Shown piece after piece: positions 33,892-41,496 of a stretch of 64,000 nt of DNA (position 1 is its first letter; each line of letters starts with the position of its first letter). The DNA is taken from positions 310,001 through 374,000 of the forward strand of contig NZ_JAAGOW010000005.1 in assembly GCF_010499245.1 (NCBI RefSeq), in the 5' to 3' direction. Both the position numbers and the translations under genes were made by a program. Source of the DNA: Variovorax sp. WS11. Lineage in GTDB: Bacteria > Pseudomonadota > Gammaproteobacteria > Burkholderiales > Burkholderiaceae_C. Below the pieces are notes generated by a model. It saw only the letters and a program-made list of their open reading frames with translations, was not told the origin of the DNA and searched no databases.

Positions 33892-34355
33892 GCCACTTCC
33901 CAGACGTCGTAGACCGGGCCGTCCGCCTCGCGCGTGCCGGTGCCGATGGCGATGCGGTCGTTGAGCCATTCGAGGCCCGGCGCCGCGGTCTCGAACTGCA
34001 CCGCGACCCGGAAGTAGTCGACGCCGCGGGGAATGGGTTCGCGGTTGACGATCTTCTTCATGATCTCCGGCGTCGGCCCGTTGCGGCGCCCACTGTAGGT
34101 CATGTAGATCAGGCCGCCGGAGTCGGTCTCGAGCATCAGCCGCACATCCAGGTGCAGGCCGCCGTCGGGCCGCTCCAGCACCACGTCGGCTCCGCCGGGC
34201 AGCACGCGGCCGCGCAGCCGCTCGCCTTCGAAGCGGCCACCGCTGACGCACATCACGCGCCGAGTGAAGCCGTGCGGCACGGCACCCACGAGCTGCGGCG
34301 GCGCCGTCACCTCCGCCTTGATCTTGAACAGCGCGCGCAGTTCGACTGGCGTCAT
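33888..34355 (-). CDS. DUF3237 family protein, 155 aa
   Basis: It is a DUF3237 beta-barrel protein: KIKAEVTAPPQLVGAVPHG, CVSGGRFEGERLRGRVLPGGADV, MTYSGRRNGP, YFRVAVQFETAAPGLEWLND. The C-terminal FETxxPxYxWLN-like segment is the family hallmark. The biochemical role is not known; homologues occur in aromatic and steroid catabolic clusters. It is coupled to the downstream SDR by ATGA overlap. Confidence 0.88.
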   Translation of the reverse strand: MTPVELRALFKIKAEVTAPPQLVGAVPHGFTRRVMCVSGGRFEGERLRGRVLPGGADVVLERPDGGLHLDVRLMLETDSGGLIYMTYSGRRNGPTPEIMKKIVNREPIPRGVDYFRVAVQFETAAPGLEWLNDRIAIGTGTREADGPVYDVWEVA

Positions 34356-34416
34356 TGGAAAACCTCCGCGCTGCGCGCTGCGGTGCGAGCCCCCTTCGGA
34401 GCAGCCGGGCGGCGGC

Positions 34417-35061
34417 TCATGCGACCTCGCTCTTAGCGTAGCGCTTGCGCACGTCCTTGATCAGCTCGAGCAGCGCCTCCGGCACGTCGCGGCCTTCGGC
34501 CTTGGCCTTGCGCTTGCAGTCCTCCCACAGCTTCAGGTCGGCGTAGCCCTTCTCGGTGTGGCGGTTCCACTGCTTGTCGAGCGGGGTGGTGATCTCCAGC
34601 CGGATGCCTGCCGGGTCGTGGAAGTAGATCGACAGGATCAACCCCTTGTGGTCGGTCGGCCCGATCACGTCGACCCCTTGCGAGCTGAGCCACTCGTACC
34701 ACTTCATCACCTCCGCGCGGTCCTTCGCCTCCAGCGCGATGTGATTGAAGATGTCGTAGGCCGGGTGGCTGGACTTGGACGGCGGCGGCACGCCGGGAGC
34801 CTCGAAGAAGGCCAGCGTGGAGCCGTCGCCCATGCGGAAGAAGATGTGGAAGTAGGGAATGGCATCGCCGGTGGAGGGCACGCTGTCGTCCAACACCGTG
34901 CTGGCCAGCTCCATCCCCATGATGCGGGTGTAGAAGTCCGTGGTGGCCGCCGCGTCGGGCGTGACCCAGGCCGCGTGGTTCAGCATCATCGGCGTCAGGC
35001 CGGGGTTGGGCGTCAGTGCGGCCTGGGGCTTCGCAGTGGTTTCAGGGGCGGTGACTTGCAT
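34417..35061 (-). CDS. VOC-family protein, possible extradiol-dioxygenase-like enzyme, 214 aa
   Basis: One VOC domain (residues 23-160) has a potential 2-His-1-carboxylate metal site: H29 in LNHAAW, H107 in FNHIALE and E156 in IRLEIT. A helical tail follows to 214. The triad spacing fits extradiol ring-cleavage dioxygenases and related metal-dependent VOC enzymes; a glyoxalase-like isomerase is the alternative. It lies between ferredoxin and DUF3237 genes. ATG 35061 is preferred; no downstream Met precedes the domain except M25/M26. Confidence 0.83.
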   Translation of the reverse strand: MQVTAPETTAKPQAALTPNPGLTPMMLNHAAWVTPDAAATTDFYTRIMGMELASTVLDDSVPSTGDAIPYFHIFFRMGDGSTLAFFEAPGVPPPSKSSHPAYDIFNHIALEAKDRAEVMKWYEWLSSQGVDVIGPTDHKGLILSIYFHDPAGIRLEITTPLDKQWNRHTEKGYADLKLWEDCKRKAKAEGRDVPEALLELIKDVRKRYAKSEVA

Positions 35062-35090
35062 GGGAACGATCTCCGGGTTGGGTTCAGTGC

Positions 35091-35414
35091 TCACAGTTGC
35101 GGATCCGCGATGCGCACGGCGATGCCGTCGAGCGCATCGCTCATGACGATCTGGCAGGACAACCGGCTGCCGGGCTCGCGCGGCGCTGCGGTGTAGTCCA
35201 GCATCTGGCTCTCGGTATCGACCGGGGGCGGCAGCAGCGCGGCGAAGCCGTCGTCCACGATCACATGGCAGGTGGCGCAGCTCATCACGCCGCCGCAATC
35301 GCCGACGATGCCGTTGATGTCGTGGGCCGTGGCGGCCAGCATCAGGCTCTGGCCATTGGCAACTTCGATGTCGGCGCGCTCGCCGTTCGGATGGATATAG
35401 ATGACGCGTGGCAT
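35091..35414 (-). CDS. [2Fe-2S] ferredoxin, putidaredoxin-like, 107 aa
   Basis: It is an adrenodoxin/putidaredoxin-type ferredoxin with ligands C40, C46, C49 and C87 in GDCGGVMSCATCHV and RLSCQI. It is the natural electron donor type for class I P450s, and is the only one in the window for three P450s; no ferredoxin reductase gene is present. ATG 35414 begins exactly 35 bases from GTCCCC box 4, with no Shine-Dalgarno site, so it may also be made from its own leaderless transcript inside the operon. Confidence 0.93.
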   Translation of the reverse strand: MPRVIYIHPNGERADIEVANGQSLMLAATAHDINGIVGDCGGVMSCATCHVIVDDGFAALLPPPVDTESQMLDYTAAPREPGSRLSCQIVMSDALDGIAVRIADPQL

Positions 35415-35445
35415 GACGTGACTTTCGTTCAGTGATGCAAGAAGG

Positions 35446-36474
35446 TCAGTCCCCTCCCCGGGGACGTTGGCCGCGTTGGCGCAAGCGGCCCAGGCCGTCG
35501 CGCAGCAGGCCGACAAAGCCCTGCGGCATCAGGAACATGCACAGGATCAGGAAGCCGGCAAAGATGGCCGAGGGTGCGGACTTGGAGATCTGGTCGGCGA
35601 TGTTGGGAATGAACTGGATGAAGGCAGCGCCGACCAGCGCCCCCGAGATCGTGCCGAGCCCTCCGACCACCGCACCCACGAGGAAGAAGACCGAGACGAA
35701 CATGCCGAAGCTGTCCGGCGCGACGAAGGCGGTGGCGATCGCGCCCAGCGAGCCGGCCACGCCGGTGTAGAGCGCACTGACGCCGAAGGTCATGGCCTTC
35801 ACGTAGGGCACGTTGATGCCCATCGCCGATGCCGCGATCGGCTGCTCGCGGATGGCGATGGTGGCGCGGCCCAGCCGTCCGCGCAGCATGTTCCATGCGC
35901 AGGTGAACAGGAAGGCTGCAATGACGACCACCACCAGGTAGAGCCACTGGTCGGCCGACAGCTTGATCCCCCAGGGCGCCTCCGGCTTCAGCAGCGTGAT
36001 GCCCTGCACGCCGCCGGTCCACGACTCCAACGCCTTGTGCTTGAGCAGCTGCGGCGTGGCCAGCGCCAGGGCGAAGGTGGCGAGCGCGAGGTAGTGGCCC
36101 TTGAGCCGCAGCGCCGGCCAGCCGAACAGGAAGCCGAAGGCAAAGCAGACCATCGCCGACACCGGCAGCGTGGCCCACCAGGCGAAGCCGGCGTACTCCA
36201 TCAGCACCGCCGTCACGTAGGCGCCCAGTGCGTAGAGCGCACCATGGCCCAGCGACAGCTGGCCGTTGTAGCCCACCAGCATGTTGAGGCCCAGGACCCC
36301 GATGGCGGTGATCAGGGTCATGGTGACGAGGAAGATGGCGTAGTCCGACAGTCCGAATGGCACGGCCAGGGCGGCCAGCACCAGGGCGCCGATGGCGAGC
36401 AGTCGCCATGACCCGCCGGAGGTACTGGCCTGCATCGGCGCCGCGGTCACGGAAGAAACAGGAAGTGCCGACAT
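35446..36474 (-). CDS. livM: Liv-type ABC transporter permease (LivM-like, second set), 342 aa
   Basis: It has about nine hydrophobic segments, the signature YNGQLSLGHGALYALGAYV near residue 70 and the coupling loop ATIAIREQPIAASAMGINV near 215. It pairs with the LivH homologue 2 bases upstream. The last 20 bases of the gene contain GTCCCC box 4. Part of the livGFHM unit starting at 38863. Confidence 0.92.
   Translation of the reverse strand: MSALPVSSVTAAPMQASTSGGSWRLLAIGALVLAALAVPFGLSDYAIFLVTMTLITAIGVLGLNMLVGYNGQLSLGHGALYALGAYVTAVLMEYAGFAWWATLPVSAMVCFAFGFLFGWPALRLKGHYLALATFALALATPQLLKHKALESWTGGVQGITLLKPEAPWGIKLSADQWLYLVVVVIAAFLFTCAWNMLRGRLGRATIAIREQPIAASAMGINVPYVKAMTFGVSALYTGVAGSLGAIATAFVAPDSFGMFVSVFFLVGAVVGGLGTISGALVGAAFIQFIPNIADQISKSAPSAIFAGFLILCMFLMPQGFVGLLRDGLGRLRQRGQRPRGGD
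35449..35465 (-). promoter_or_regulatory. GTCCCC box 4 (ferredoxin promoter, inside livM end)
   Basis: GTCCCC-TCCCC-GGGGAC is a 12/12 match with a 5-base instead of 6-base spacer. Reading toward the ferredoxin gene it is followed by TGACC, GAAAGT (35421-35426) and ATG at 35414, exactly 35 bases from the box edge. It overlaps the last codons of livM. Confidence 0.55.
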
Positions 36475-36476
36475 GT

Positions 36477-37349
36477 TCAGACCCTCGCCACCAATTTGCG
36501 ACCCCAGATGCCCGAGGGCCGGATCAGCAGCACGCCGACGATCAGCACCAGCGCGAGCGAGAGCTTCAGCTCGGTGCCCACCACGTAAGTGCCGGCCAGG
36601 TTCTCGATCACGCCGACGATGAGGCCACCGGCCACCGCGCCCCAGGGGTTGTCGATGCCGCCCAGCAGCGCTGCGGCGAAGGCGTAGATCAGCACGCCGC
36701 CCATCATGTTGGGCTCGAGAAAGACCACCGGTGCCACCATCAGGCCGGCCACGGCGCCGATGAGGGCGGACAGCCCCCAGCCCATGGAGAGCATCAGTGA
36801 CACCGGGATACCGGCCAGGCGCGAGGACACCGGGTTCTCCGCCGAAGCGCGCATCGCCAGGCCGAGCTTGGTGAAGCGCAGGAAGGCAAAGAGCACGCCC
36901 ATGACCAGCAGGACCACGAGCGCCGTGCCCAGTTCGTGACCCGAGATCAGGTTCGTGCCGCCCGGCAGCTTGTCCGGGAACGGGCTGGGAAAGGGTTCCA
37001 GCTGGTGCCCGAAGATCCAGCCGGCCAGCGAGTTGATGCCGACGAACAGGCCGATGAAGACGACGATGACGGACAGCTCCGGCACGTCGCCCAGCGGCCG
37101 GAGCACCAGCCGCTCGATGGCGAAGCCGGCCACGAAGCCGAAGGCCAGCGTGCCGAGCGCGGCGGCCCAGTACGGCAGGCCCCACTTCAGCAGCAGGAAG
37201 GCGACGAAGGTGGAGAACATCGCCATCTCGCCCTGCGCGAAATTGATGTGGTGGGTGGACTGGTAGATCATCACCAGCGCCAGGCCCAGGCAGGCATAGA
37301 TGCCGCCCATGGCGAGGCCGGAGGCGAGCTGTTGGAGCAGGCTGTACAT
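36477..37349 (-). CDS. livH: Liv-type ABC transporter permease (LivH-like, second set), 290 aa
   Basis: It has the LivH signatures MGGIYACLGLALVMIYQSTH, HINFAQGEMAMFSTF and the coupling loop LAMRASAENPVSSRLAGI near 150, with about eight membrane helices. It lies 15 bases downstream of livF and 2 bases upstream of livM in the second transporter operon. Confidence 0.92.
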   Translation of the reverse strand: MYSLLQQLASGLAMGGIYACLGLALVMIYQSTHHINFAQGEMAMFSTFVAFLLLKWGLPYWAAALGTLAFGFVAGFAIERLVLRPLGDVPELSVIVVFIGLFVGINSLAGWIFGHQLEPFPSPFPDKLPGGTNLISGHELGTALVVLLVMGVLFAFLRFTKLGLAMRASAENPVSSRLAGIPVSLMLSMGWGLSALIGAVAGLMVAPVVFLEPNMMGGVLIYAFAAALLGGIDNPWGAVAGGLIVGVIENLAGTYVVGTELKLSLALVLIVGVLLIRPSGIWGRKLVARV

Positions 37350-37364
37350 GGTGGGTGCCCTCGT

Positions 37365-38078
37365 TCAGAAACCGAGATAGGAACGCCGGATCTGCTCGTT
37401 GTCGCGCAGCTCCTTCGCCGTGCCCGACATCACCGTGCTGCCCGTCTCGAGCAGCCAGGCGTGGTCGGCCAGGTCGAGGGCGCGCGCCACGTTCTGCTCC
37501 ACCAGCAGGATGCTCACGCCCTCCTGCTTGTTGACCACGCGCATGATGTCGAAGATCTCGCGAATGACGAGCGGCGCCAGGCCGAACGAGGGCTCGTCCA
37601 TCAGCAGCAGCCGCGGCCGCTGCATCAGGGCCCGGCTGATCGCGAGCATCTGCTGCTCGCCGCCGGAGAGCGTGCCGGCCTGCTGCTGGCGGCGTTCTCG
37701 CAAGCGCGGGAAGTAGCCGAACATGCGCTCCATGCTCTCCTCCACTTCCTGCTTGCTGCGGCGCAGGTACGCGCCGACGCGCAGGTTCTCTTCCACGGTC
37801 ATGTTGACCAGGGTGCCGCGGCCGTCCGGCACGTGCGCGATGCCGAGCGCGGCGATCTTCTCGGTCGTGTACCCATCGATGCGCTGGCCGGCGAAGCGGA
37901 TCTCGCCGGTGCGCCGCACCAAGGCGCTGATCGCTCGCAGGGTGCTGGTCTTGCCGGCGCCGTTCGCGCCGAGAATGGTGGTGATGCCGCCTTCGGCCAC
38001 CTCGAAGCCGATGCCCTTGAGCACGCGGGTGGCGCCGTAGAAGGCCTCGACGTTCTTCGCTTCGAGCAGGGCGGCCAT
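37365..38078 (-). CDS. livF: Liv-type ABC transporter ATPase (LivF-like, second set), 237 aa
   Basis: Walker A GANGAGKTST near residue 40, signature AGTLSGGEQQMLAISRAL, Walker B LLLMDEPSFGLAP and H-loop ILLVEQNVARAL are present. The start overlaps the livG stop by one base (TGATG). Gene order here is livG-F-H-M, unlike livH-M-G-F of the first set, so the two transporters are not a simple recent duplication. Confidence 0.92.
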   Translation of the reverse strand: MAALLEAKNVEAFYGATRVLKGIGFEVAEGGITTILGANGAGKTSTLRAISALVRRTGEIRFAGQRIDGYTTEKIAALGIAHVPDGRGTLVNMTVEENLRVGAYLRRSKQEVEESMERMFGYFPRLRERRQQQAGTLSGGEQQMLAISRALMQRPRLLLMDEPSFGLAPLVIREIFDIMRVVNKQEGVSILLVEQNVARALDLADHAWLLETGSTVMSGTAKELRDNEQIRRSYLGF

Positions 38079-38863
38079 CAGGCGGTCTCCGTTCCGAGAT
38101 AGGCGCGCACCACCTCCGCGTCGGCCTGCACCTGGGCGGGCGGACCGTCGGCGATCTTGCGGCCGAAGTTCATGGCCACCACCTGGTCGGACACGCGCAT
38201 CACCAGGTTGAGGTGGTGCTCCACCAGCAGCACCGTGACCTGGAAACGGTCGCGCACGTCCATGATCAGCTGGCGCAAGGCATCCACCTCTTCGTGGTTG
38301 AGGCCGGCGGCCGGCTCGTCGAGCAACAGCAGCTTGGGGTCGGCCACCAGGGCGCGCGCCATCTCCACGCGCTTGCGGGTGCCGAAGGACAGGTGCTTGA
38401 CCGGCGTCTCCGCCACCTCGCCGAGCTGCAGCAGCGCGAGCAGGCGGTCGGTGCTCTCGCGCACCTGCGCTTCCTCGCGCCGCACGGACGGCAGGCGGAA
38501 CGCATTGGCGAGATAGCCGGTGCCGGTGCGGCAGTGGCGGCCGACCATCACGTTCTCGCGCACCGTCATGGCCGGGAACAGCGCAACGTTCTGGAAGGTG
38601 CGGCCGATGCCGGCGGCGGCAATCGCGTGCTGCGGCTGGCTCAGCAGGTCGACGCCGTCGAAGGCGATGCTGCCGGCCGCCGGCGTGTAGAGGCGGCTCA
38701 GGCAGTTGAAGAGCGTCGTCTTGCCGGCGCCGTTGGGACCGATCACGCCGCAGATCTGGCCGCGGCGCACCTCGAAGGAAATACCGTCGAGCGCCACGAT
38801 GCCGCCGAAGCGGACGGAAAGATCGCTCACGCGCAGCAGGACATCGGATGGAGGAAATGACAT
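38078..38863 (-). CDS. livG: Liv-type ABC transporter ATPase (LivG-like, second set), 261 aa
   Basis: Walker A GPNGAGKTTLFNCLSR near residue 42, LivG-type insert TVRENVMVGRHCRTGTGYL, signature HLSFGTRKRVEMARAL and Walker B LLLLDEPAAGLNHEE are present. ATG 38863 lies 35 bases from GTCCCC box 5a with AATACT between; no Shine-Dalgarno site at the usual distance is convincing. It is the first gene of the long minus-strand operon reaching to the P450 at 31060. Confidence 0.92.
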   Translation of the reverse strand: MSFPPSDVLLRVSDLSVRFGGIVALDGISFEVRRGQICGVIGPNGAGKTTLFNCLSRLYTPAAGSIAFDGVDLLSQPQHAIAAAGIGRTFQNVALFPAMTVRENVMVGRHCRTGTGYLANAFRLPSVRREEAQVRESTDRLLALLQLGEVAETPVKHLSFGTRKRVEMARALVADPKLLLLDEPAAGLNHEEVDALRQLIMDVRDRFQVTVLLVEHHLNLVMRVSDQVVAMNFGRKIADGPPAQVQADAEVVRAYLGTETA

Positions 38864-38897
38864 GGAGGCAGTATTCGCGCGCAGCCTGAGCCCGTCT

Positions 38898-38915
38898 GTC
38901 CCCTGCCGGTGGTAC
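38898..38915 (-). promoter_or_regulatory. GTCCCC box 5a (livG operon promoter)
   Basis: GTCCCC-TGCCGG-TGGTAC matches 10/12, with CGTCT on its left flank. Toward livG, AATACT is at 38870-38875 and the ATG at 38863 begins 35 bases from the box. Confidence 0.6.
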
Positions 38916-38927
38916 TGCGCCCCCCCT

Positions 38928-38945
38928 GTCCCTTGGGACGGGGAC
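38928..38945 (+). promoter_or_regulatory. GTCCCC box 5b (KstD-like operon promoter)
   Basis: GTCCCT-TGGGAC-GGGGAC matches 11/12 and is followed by AGACG. CACATT at 38968-38973 occupies the -10 position. The ATG (39020) is 75 bases past the box, leaving a leader of about 40 bases. Confidence 0.65.
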
Positions 38946-39019
38946 AGACGGGCGCGGCCGCCGATGCCACATTCGCCGCCATCACCGGGAAATGCGCGAA
39001 AGGCGCGAAAGGCATTGCA

Positions 39020-40717
39020 ATGATCGAAACCGATGTCGTGGTCATCGGCAGCGGCGCCGCCGGCCTCACGGCCGCCATCACCGCCCGCGCGTCGGGTCTG
39101 GAAGTGCTGGTGCTGGAGAAGACCGACCTGTTCGGCGGCACCACGGCCTACTCCGGCGGGGCGCCCTGGATTCCCTGCAACCATGTCATGAAGCAGATCG
39201 GCCTGGACGACAGCCGGGCCGCCGCGCAGACCTATCTGCGCGCCGTGCTCGGCGAGGCCTACGACGAAGACCTGGTCGGCAGCTACCTCGACAACGCCGC
39301 GCCCATGCTGGCGTTCATGGAGCGCCACTCACAGGTGCGCTTCAAGCCCTTCCCCCTGCCCGACTACGAGAGCGAATTGCCGGGCGCTGCGCGCAGCCGC
39401 TCGCTGCTGACGCAGGCCTTCGACGGCCGCCTGCTGGGCGCGCGCCTGGCCGACCTGCGCATGCCGCTGCCGCAGCTGATGTTGTTCGGCAGCATGCAGA
39501 TCGAAGGGGCCGACATCCACCCCATGCGGCACGCGCTGAAGACCTGGGCCGGCTTCACGCACACGGCGAAGGTGATGCGCCGTTTCGTCGCCGACAAGCT
39601 GCGGCACGGCCGCGGCACGCGGCTGGTGAACGGCAATGCGCTCGCGGGGCGGCTGTTCCACTCGGCCATCGAGGCTGGAGTGACCCTCTGGAAGAACACG
39701 CCTGCCTTGGAGCTGATCGTCGAGAACGGCTCCGTGCGCGGCGTGGTGGCGCAGCGTGAATTTCATCGCATCGAGGTCCGCGCGCGCAAGGGCGTGCTGC
39801 TGGCCACGGGCGGCTATGGCGCCAACGAGAGGATGCGCGCGAAGTACATCCCCTTCGCCGAGCATCACCACTCGCTGCAGCCGGAAGGCAACGTCGGCGA
39901 CGGCATCCAGCTGGGCCTGAAGGCAGGCGCCGTCCACGACCCGGCGCACGCGGGCGACTGCATCTGGACGCCGGTGTCGCTGCTGCGCAAGCCGGACGGC
40001 AGCGTCGTCAAGTACCCGCACATCTTCATCGACCGGGCGATGCCGGGCTGCATCGCGGTGGACCCGCAGGGACGCCGCTTCGTCAACGAGGGCACGTCCT
40101 ACCAGACCTTCGTCGGCACCATGCACCAGCGCGGCTTCACGCAGGTGCACCTGGTCGCGAACCGCGAGTTCGTCAAGACCTATGGCCTCGGCCTGGCGCG
40201 TCCGCATCCCTTCAATCCCCAGCCCTTCGTCGATGCCGGCTATCTGCTGGAGGCCGCAACGCTGGCAGAGTTGGCCGGCAAGATCGGCGCCGATCCGGCG
40301 CAGCTCGAAGCGACCGTGCAGCGCTTCGACGAAGCGGCACGGCGCGGCGAAGACCCCGAGTTCGGCAAGGGCGCCGATGCCCACTCGCGCTTTCGCGGCG
40401 ACCAGACGCACCAGCCCAATCCATCGGTGGCCCCGGTGGGCCCCGGCCCCTACTACGCGGTCGTGCTCTACCCGGGCGACCTGAGCACCGTGGGCGGACT
40501 GGACACCAACGGCCGCGCGCAGGTGCTGAACGGGCAGCGGCAGCCCATCCCGGGCCTCTACGCCGCCGGCCTCGACATGAACTCGATGATGCGCGGCCGC
40601 TATCCCGGCGGCGGCAGCAGCATCGGCCCGGCGATGACCTTCGGCTACATCGCGGCACGCCACATGGCCCAGCGGCAGACGCTGGCCGAGCGCCAACCGC
40701 TTGCGGCGATGGCGTGA
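39020..40717 (+). CDS. KstD/fumarate-reductase-like FAD dehydrogenase, 565 aa
   Basis: It has the N-terminal FAD fold DVVVIGSGAAGLTAAITARA (residues 5-24), GGTTAYSGGAPWIP, GVLLATGGYGANERM near 260, and the C-terminal YPGGGSSIGPAMTFGYIAARH near 525-545. These are features of 3-ketosteroid-delta1-dehydrogenases and soluble fumarate-reductase flavoproteins, which introduce or remove a C=C next to a carbonyl. It heads a plus-strand unit with an SDR and an OYE-type reductase. The real substrate may be alicyclic rather than a steroid; no steroid ring-opening genes are present. Confidence 0.87.
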   Translation: MIETDVVVIGSGAAGLTAAITARASGLEVLVLEKTDLFGGTTAYSGGAPWIPCNHVMKQIGLDDSRAAAQTYLRAVLGEAYDEDLVGSYLDNAAPMLAFMERHSQVRFKPFPLPDYESELPGAARSRSLLTQAFDGRLLGARLADLRMPLPQLMLFGSMQIEGADIHPMRHALKTWAGFTHTAKVMRRFVADKLRHGRGTRLVNGNALAGRLFHSAIEAGVTLWKNTPALELIVENGSVRGVVAQREFHRIEVRARKGVLLATGGYGANERMRAKYIPFAEHHHSLQPEGNVGDGIQLGLKAGAVHDPAHAGDCIWTPVSLLRKPDGSVVKYPHIFIDRAMPGCIAVDPQGRRFVNEGTSYQTFVGTMHQRGFTQVHLVANREFVKTYGLGLARPHPFNPQPFVDAGYLLEAATLAELAGKIGADPAQLEATVQRFDEAARRGEDPEFGKGADAHSRFRGDQTHQPNPSVAPVGPGPYYAVVLYPGDLSTVGGLDTNGRAQVLNGQRQPIPGLYAAGLDMNSMMRGRYPGGGSSIGPAMTFGYIAARHMAQRQTLAERQPLAAMA

Positions 40718-40751
40718 TCGATCCCTCTTCCCTCCATCGAAAGACTCACCG

Positions 40752-41483
40752 ATGAACAACCTGTTCGACCTGCGCGGCGAGCGCATTCTCATCACCGGCG
40801 CCGGCGGCGCCATCGGCGGCGCGACCGCGCGCGTCTGCGCGGCGCTGGGTGCCGAGCTGTTCCTGGCCGACCTGAAAGCACCGGCCGAGCTGGCCGAAGA
40901 ACTGAAGGCGCGCGCGGCGCCGCTGGACAACACGAAGCGCGACGACGTCACGGCGCTGGTGCAGGACATCGGCCCGCTCGATGCGCTGATCGACACTAGC
41001 GGCTACTACGTCAAGGGCGACTGGCTGGAAGGCGGCGATGAATGGGAGCAACTCTTCGAGCGCACCATGGCCGTGAACGTGAAGGGTCCCACCAACCTCG
41101 TGCGCGCCGTGCTGCCGGCGATGATGAAGCGCGGCAGCGGCCGCATCGTGCTCACCAGTTCGATGGCGGCGCGCAATGCCGGCTCGACGCTGGCGGTCGA
41201 GCCGGCCTATGCGGCATCCAAGGGCGGACTCTCGGCGCTGGTGCGCTATTTCGCGCGGCAGGCGGCGGCGTCGGGCGTGGTCGTCAACGGCGTTGCGCCC
41301 GGACCGATCCTCACGCCGTTGCTGGTGTCGGCCAACCAGCCTTTCACGGTGGACCAGTACCCGATGAAGCGGCTCGGACAGCCGGAAGAGATCGGCTGGC
41401 CGGCCGCCTTCCTGGCCTCGCGCGGCGCCAGCTTCACGACCGGCGCCGTGCTGGACGTCAATGGCGGCATGTGCTTCTCCTGA
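40752..41483 (+). CDS. SDR family oxidoreductase, 243 aa
   Basis: The cofactor loop TGAGGAIGGATARV is near residue 15; the NNAG position is altered to DTSG; the catalytic Ser lies in VLTSSMAA, and YAASK and the tail TGAVLDVNGGMCF follow. ATG 40752 is 34 bases after the KstD-like gene. The gene ends 13 bases before the OYE start, so the three are one transcription unit for oxidising or reducing a cyclic ketone/alcohol. Confidence 0.9.
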   Translation: MNNLFDLRGERILITGAGGAIGGATARVCAALGAELFLADLKAPAELAEELKARAAPLDNTKRDDVTALVQDIGPLDALIDTSGYYVKGDWLEGGDEWEQLFERTMAVNVKGPTNLVRAVLPAMMKRGSGRIVLTSSMAARNAGSTLAVEPAYAASKGGLSALVRYFARQAAASGVVVNGVAPGPILTPLLVSANQPFTVDQYPMKRLGQPEEIGWPAAFLASRGASFTTGAVLDVNGGMCFS

Positions 41484-41496
41484 GGCGAACGCGCGC

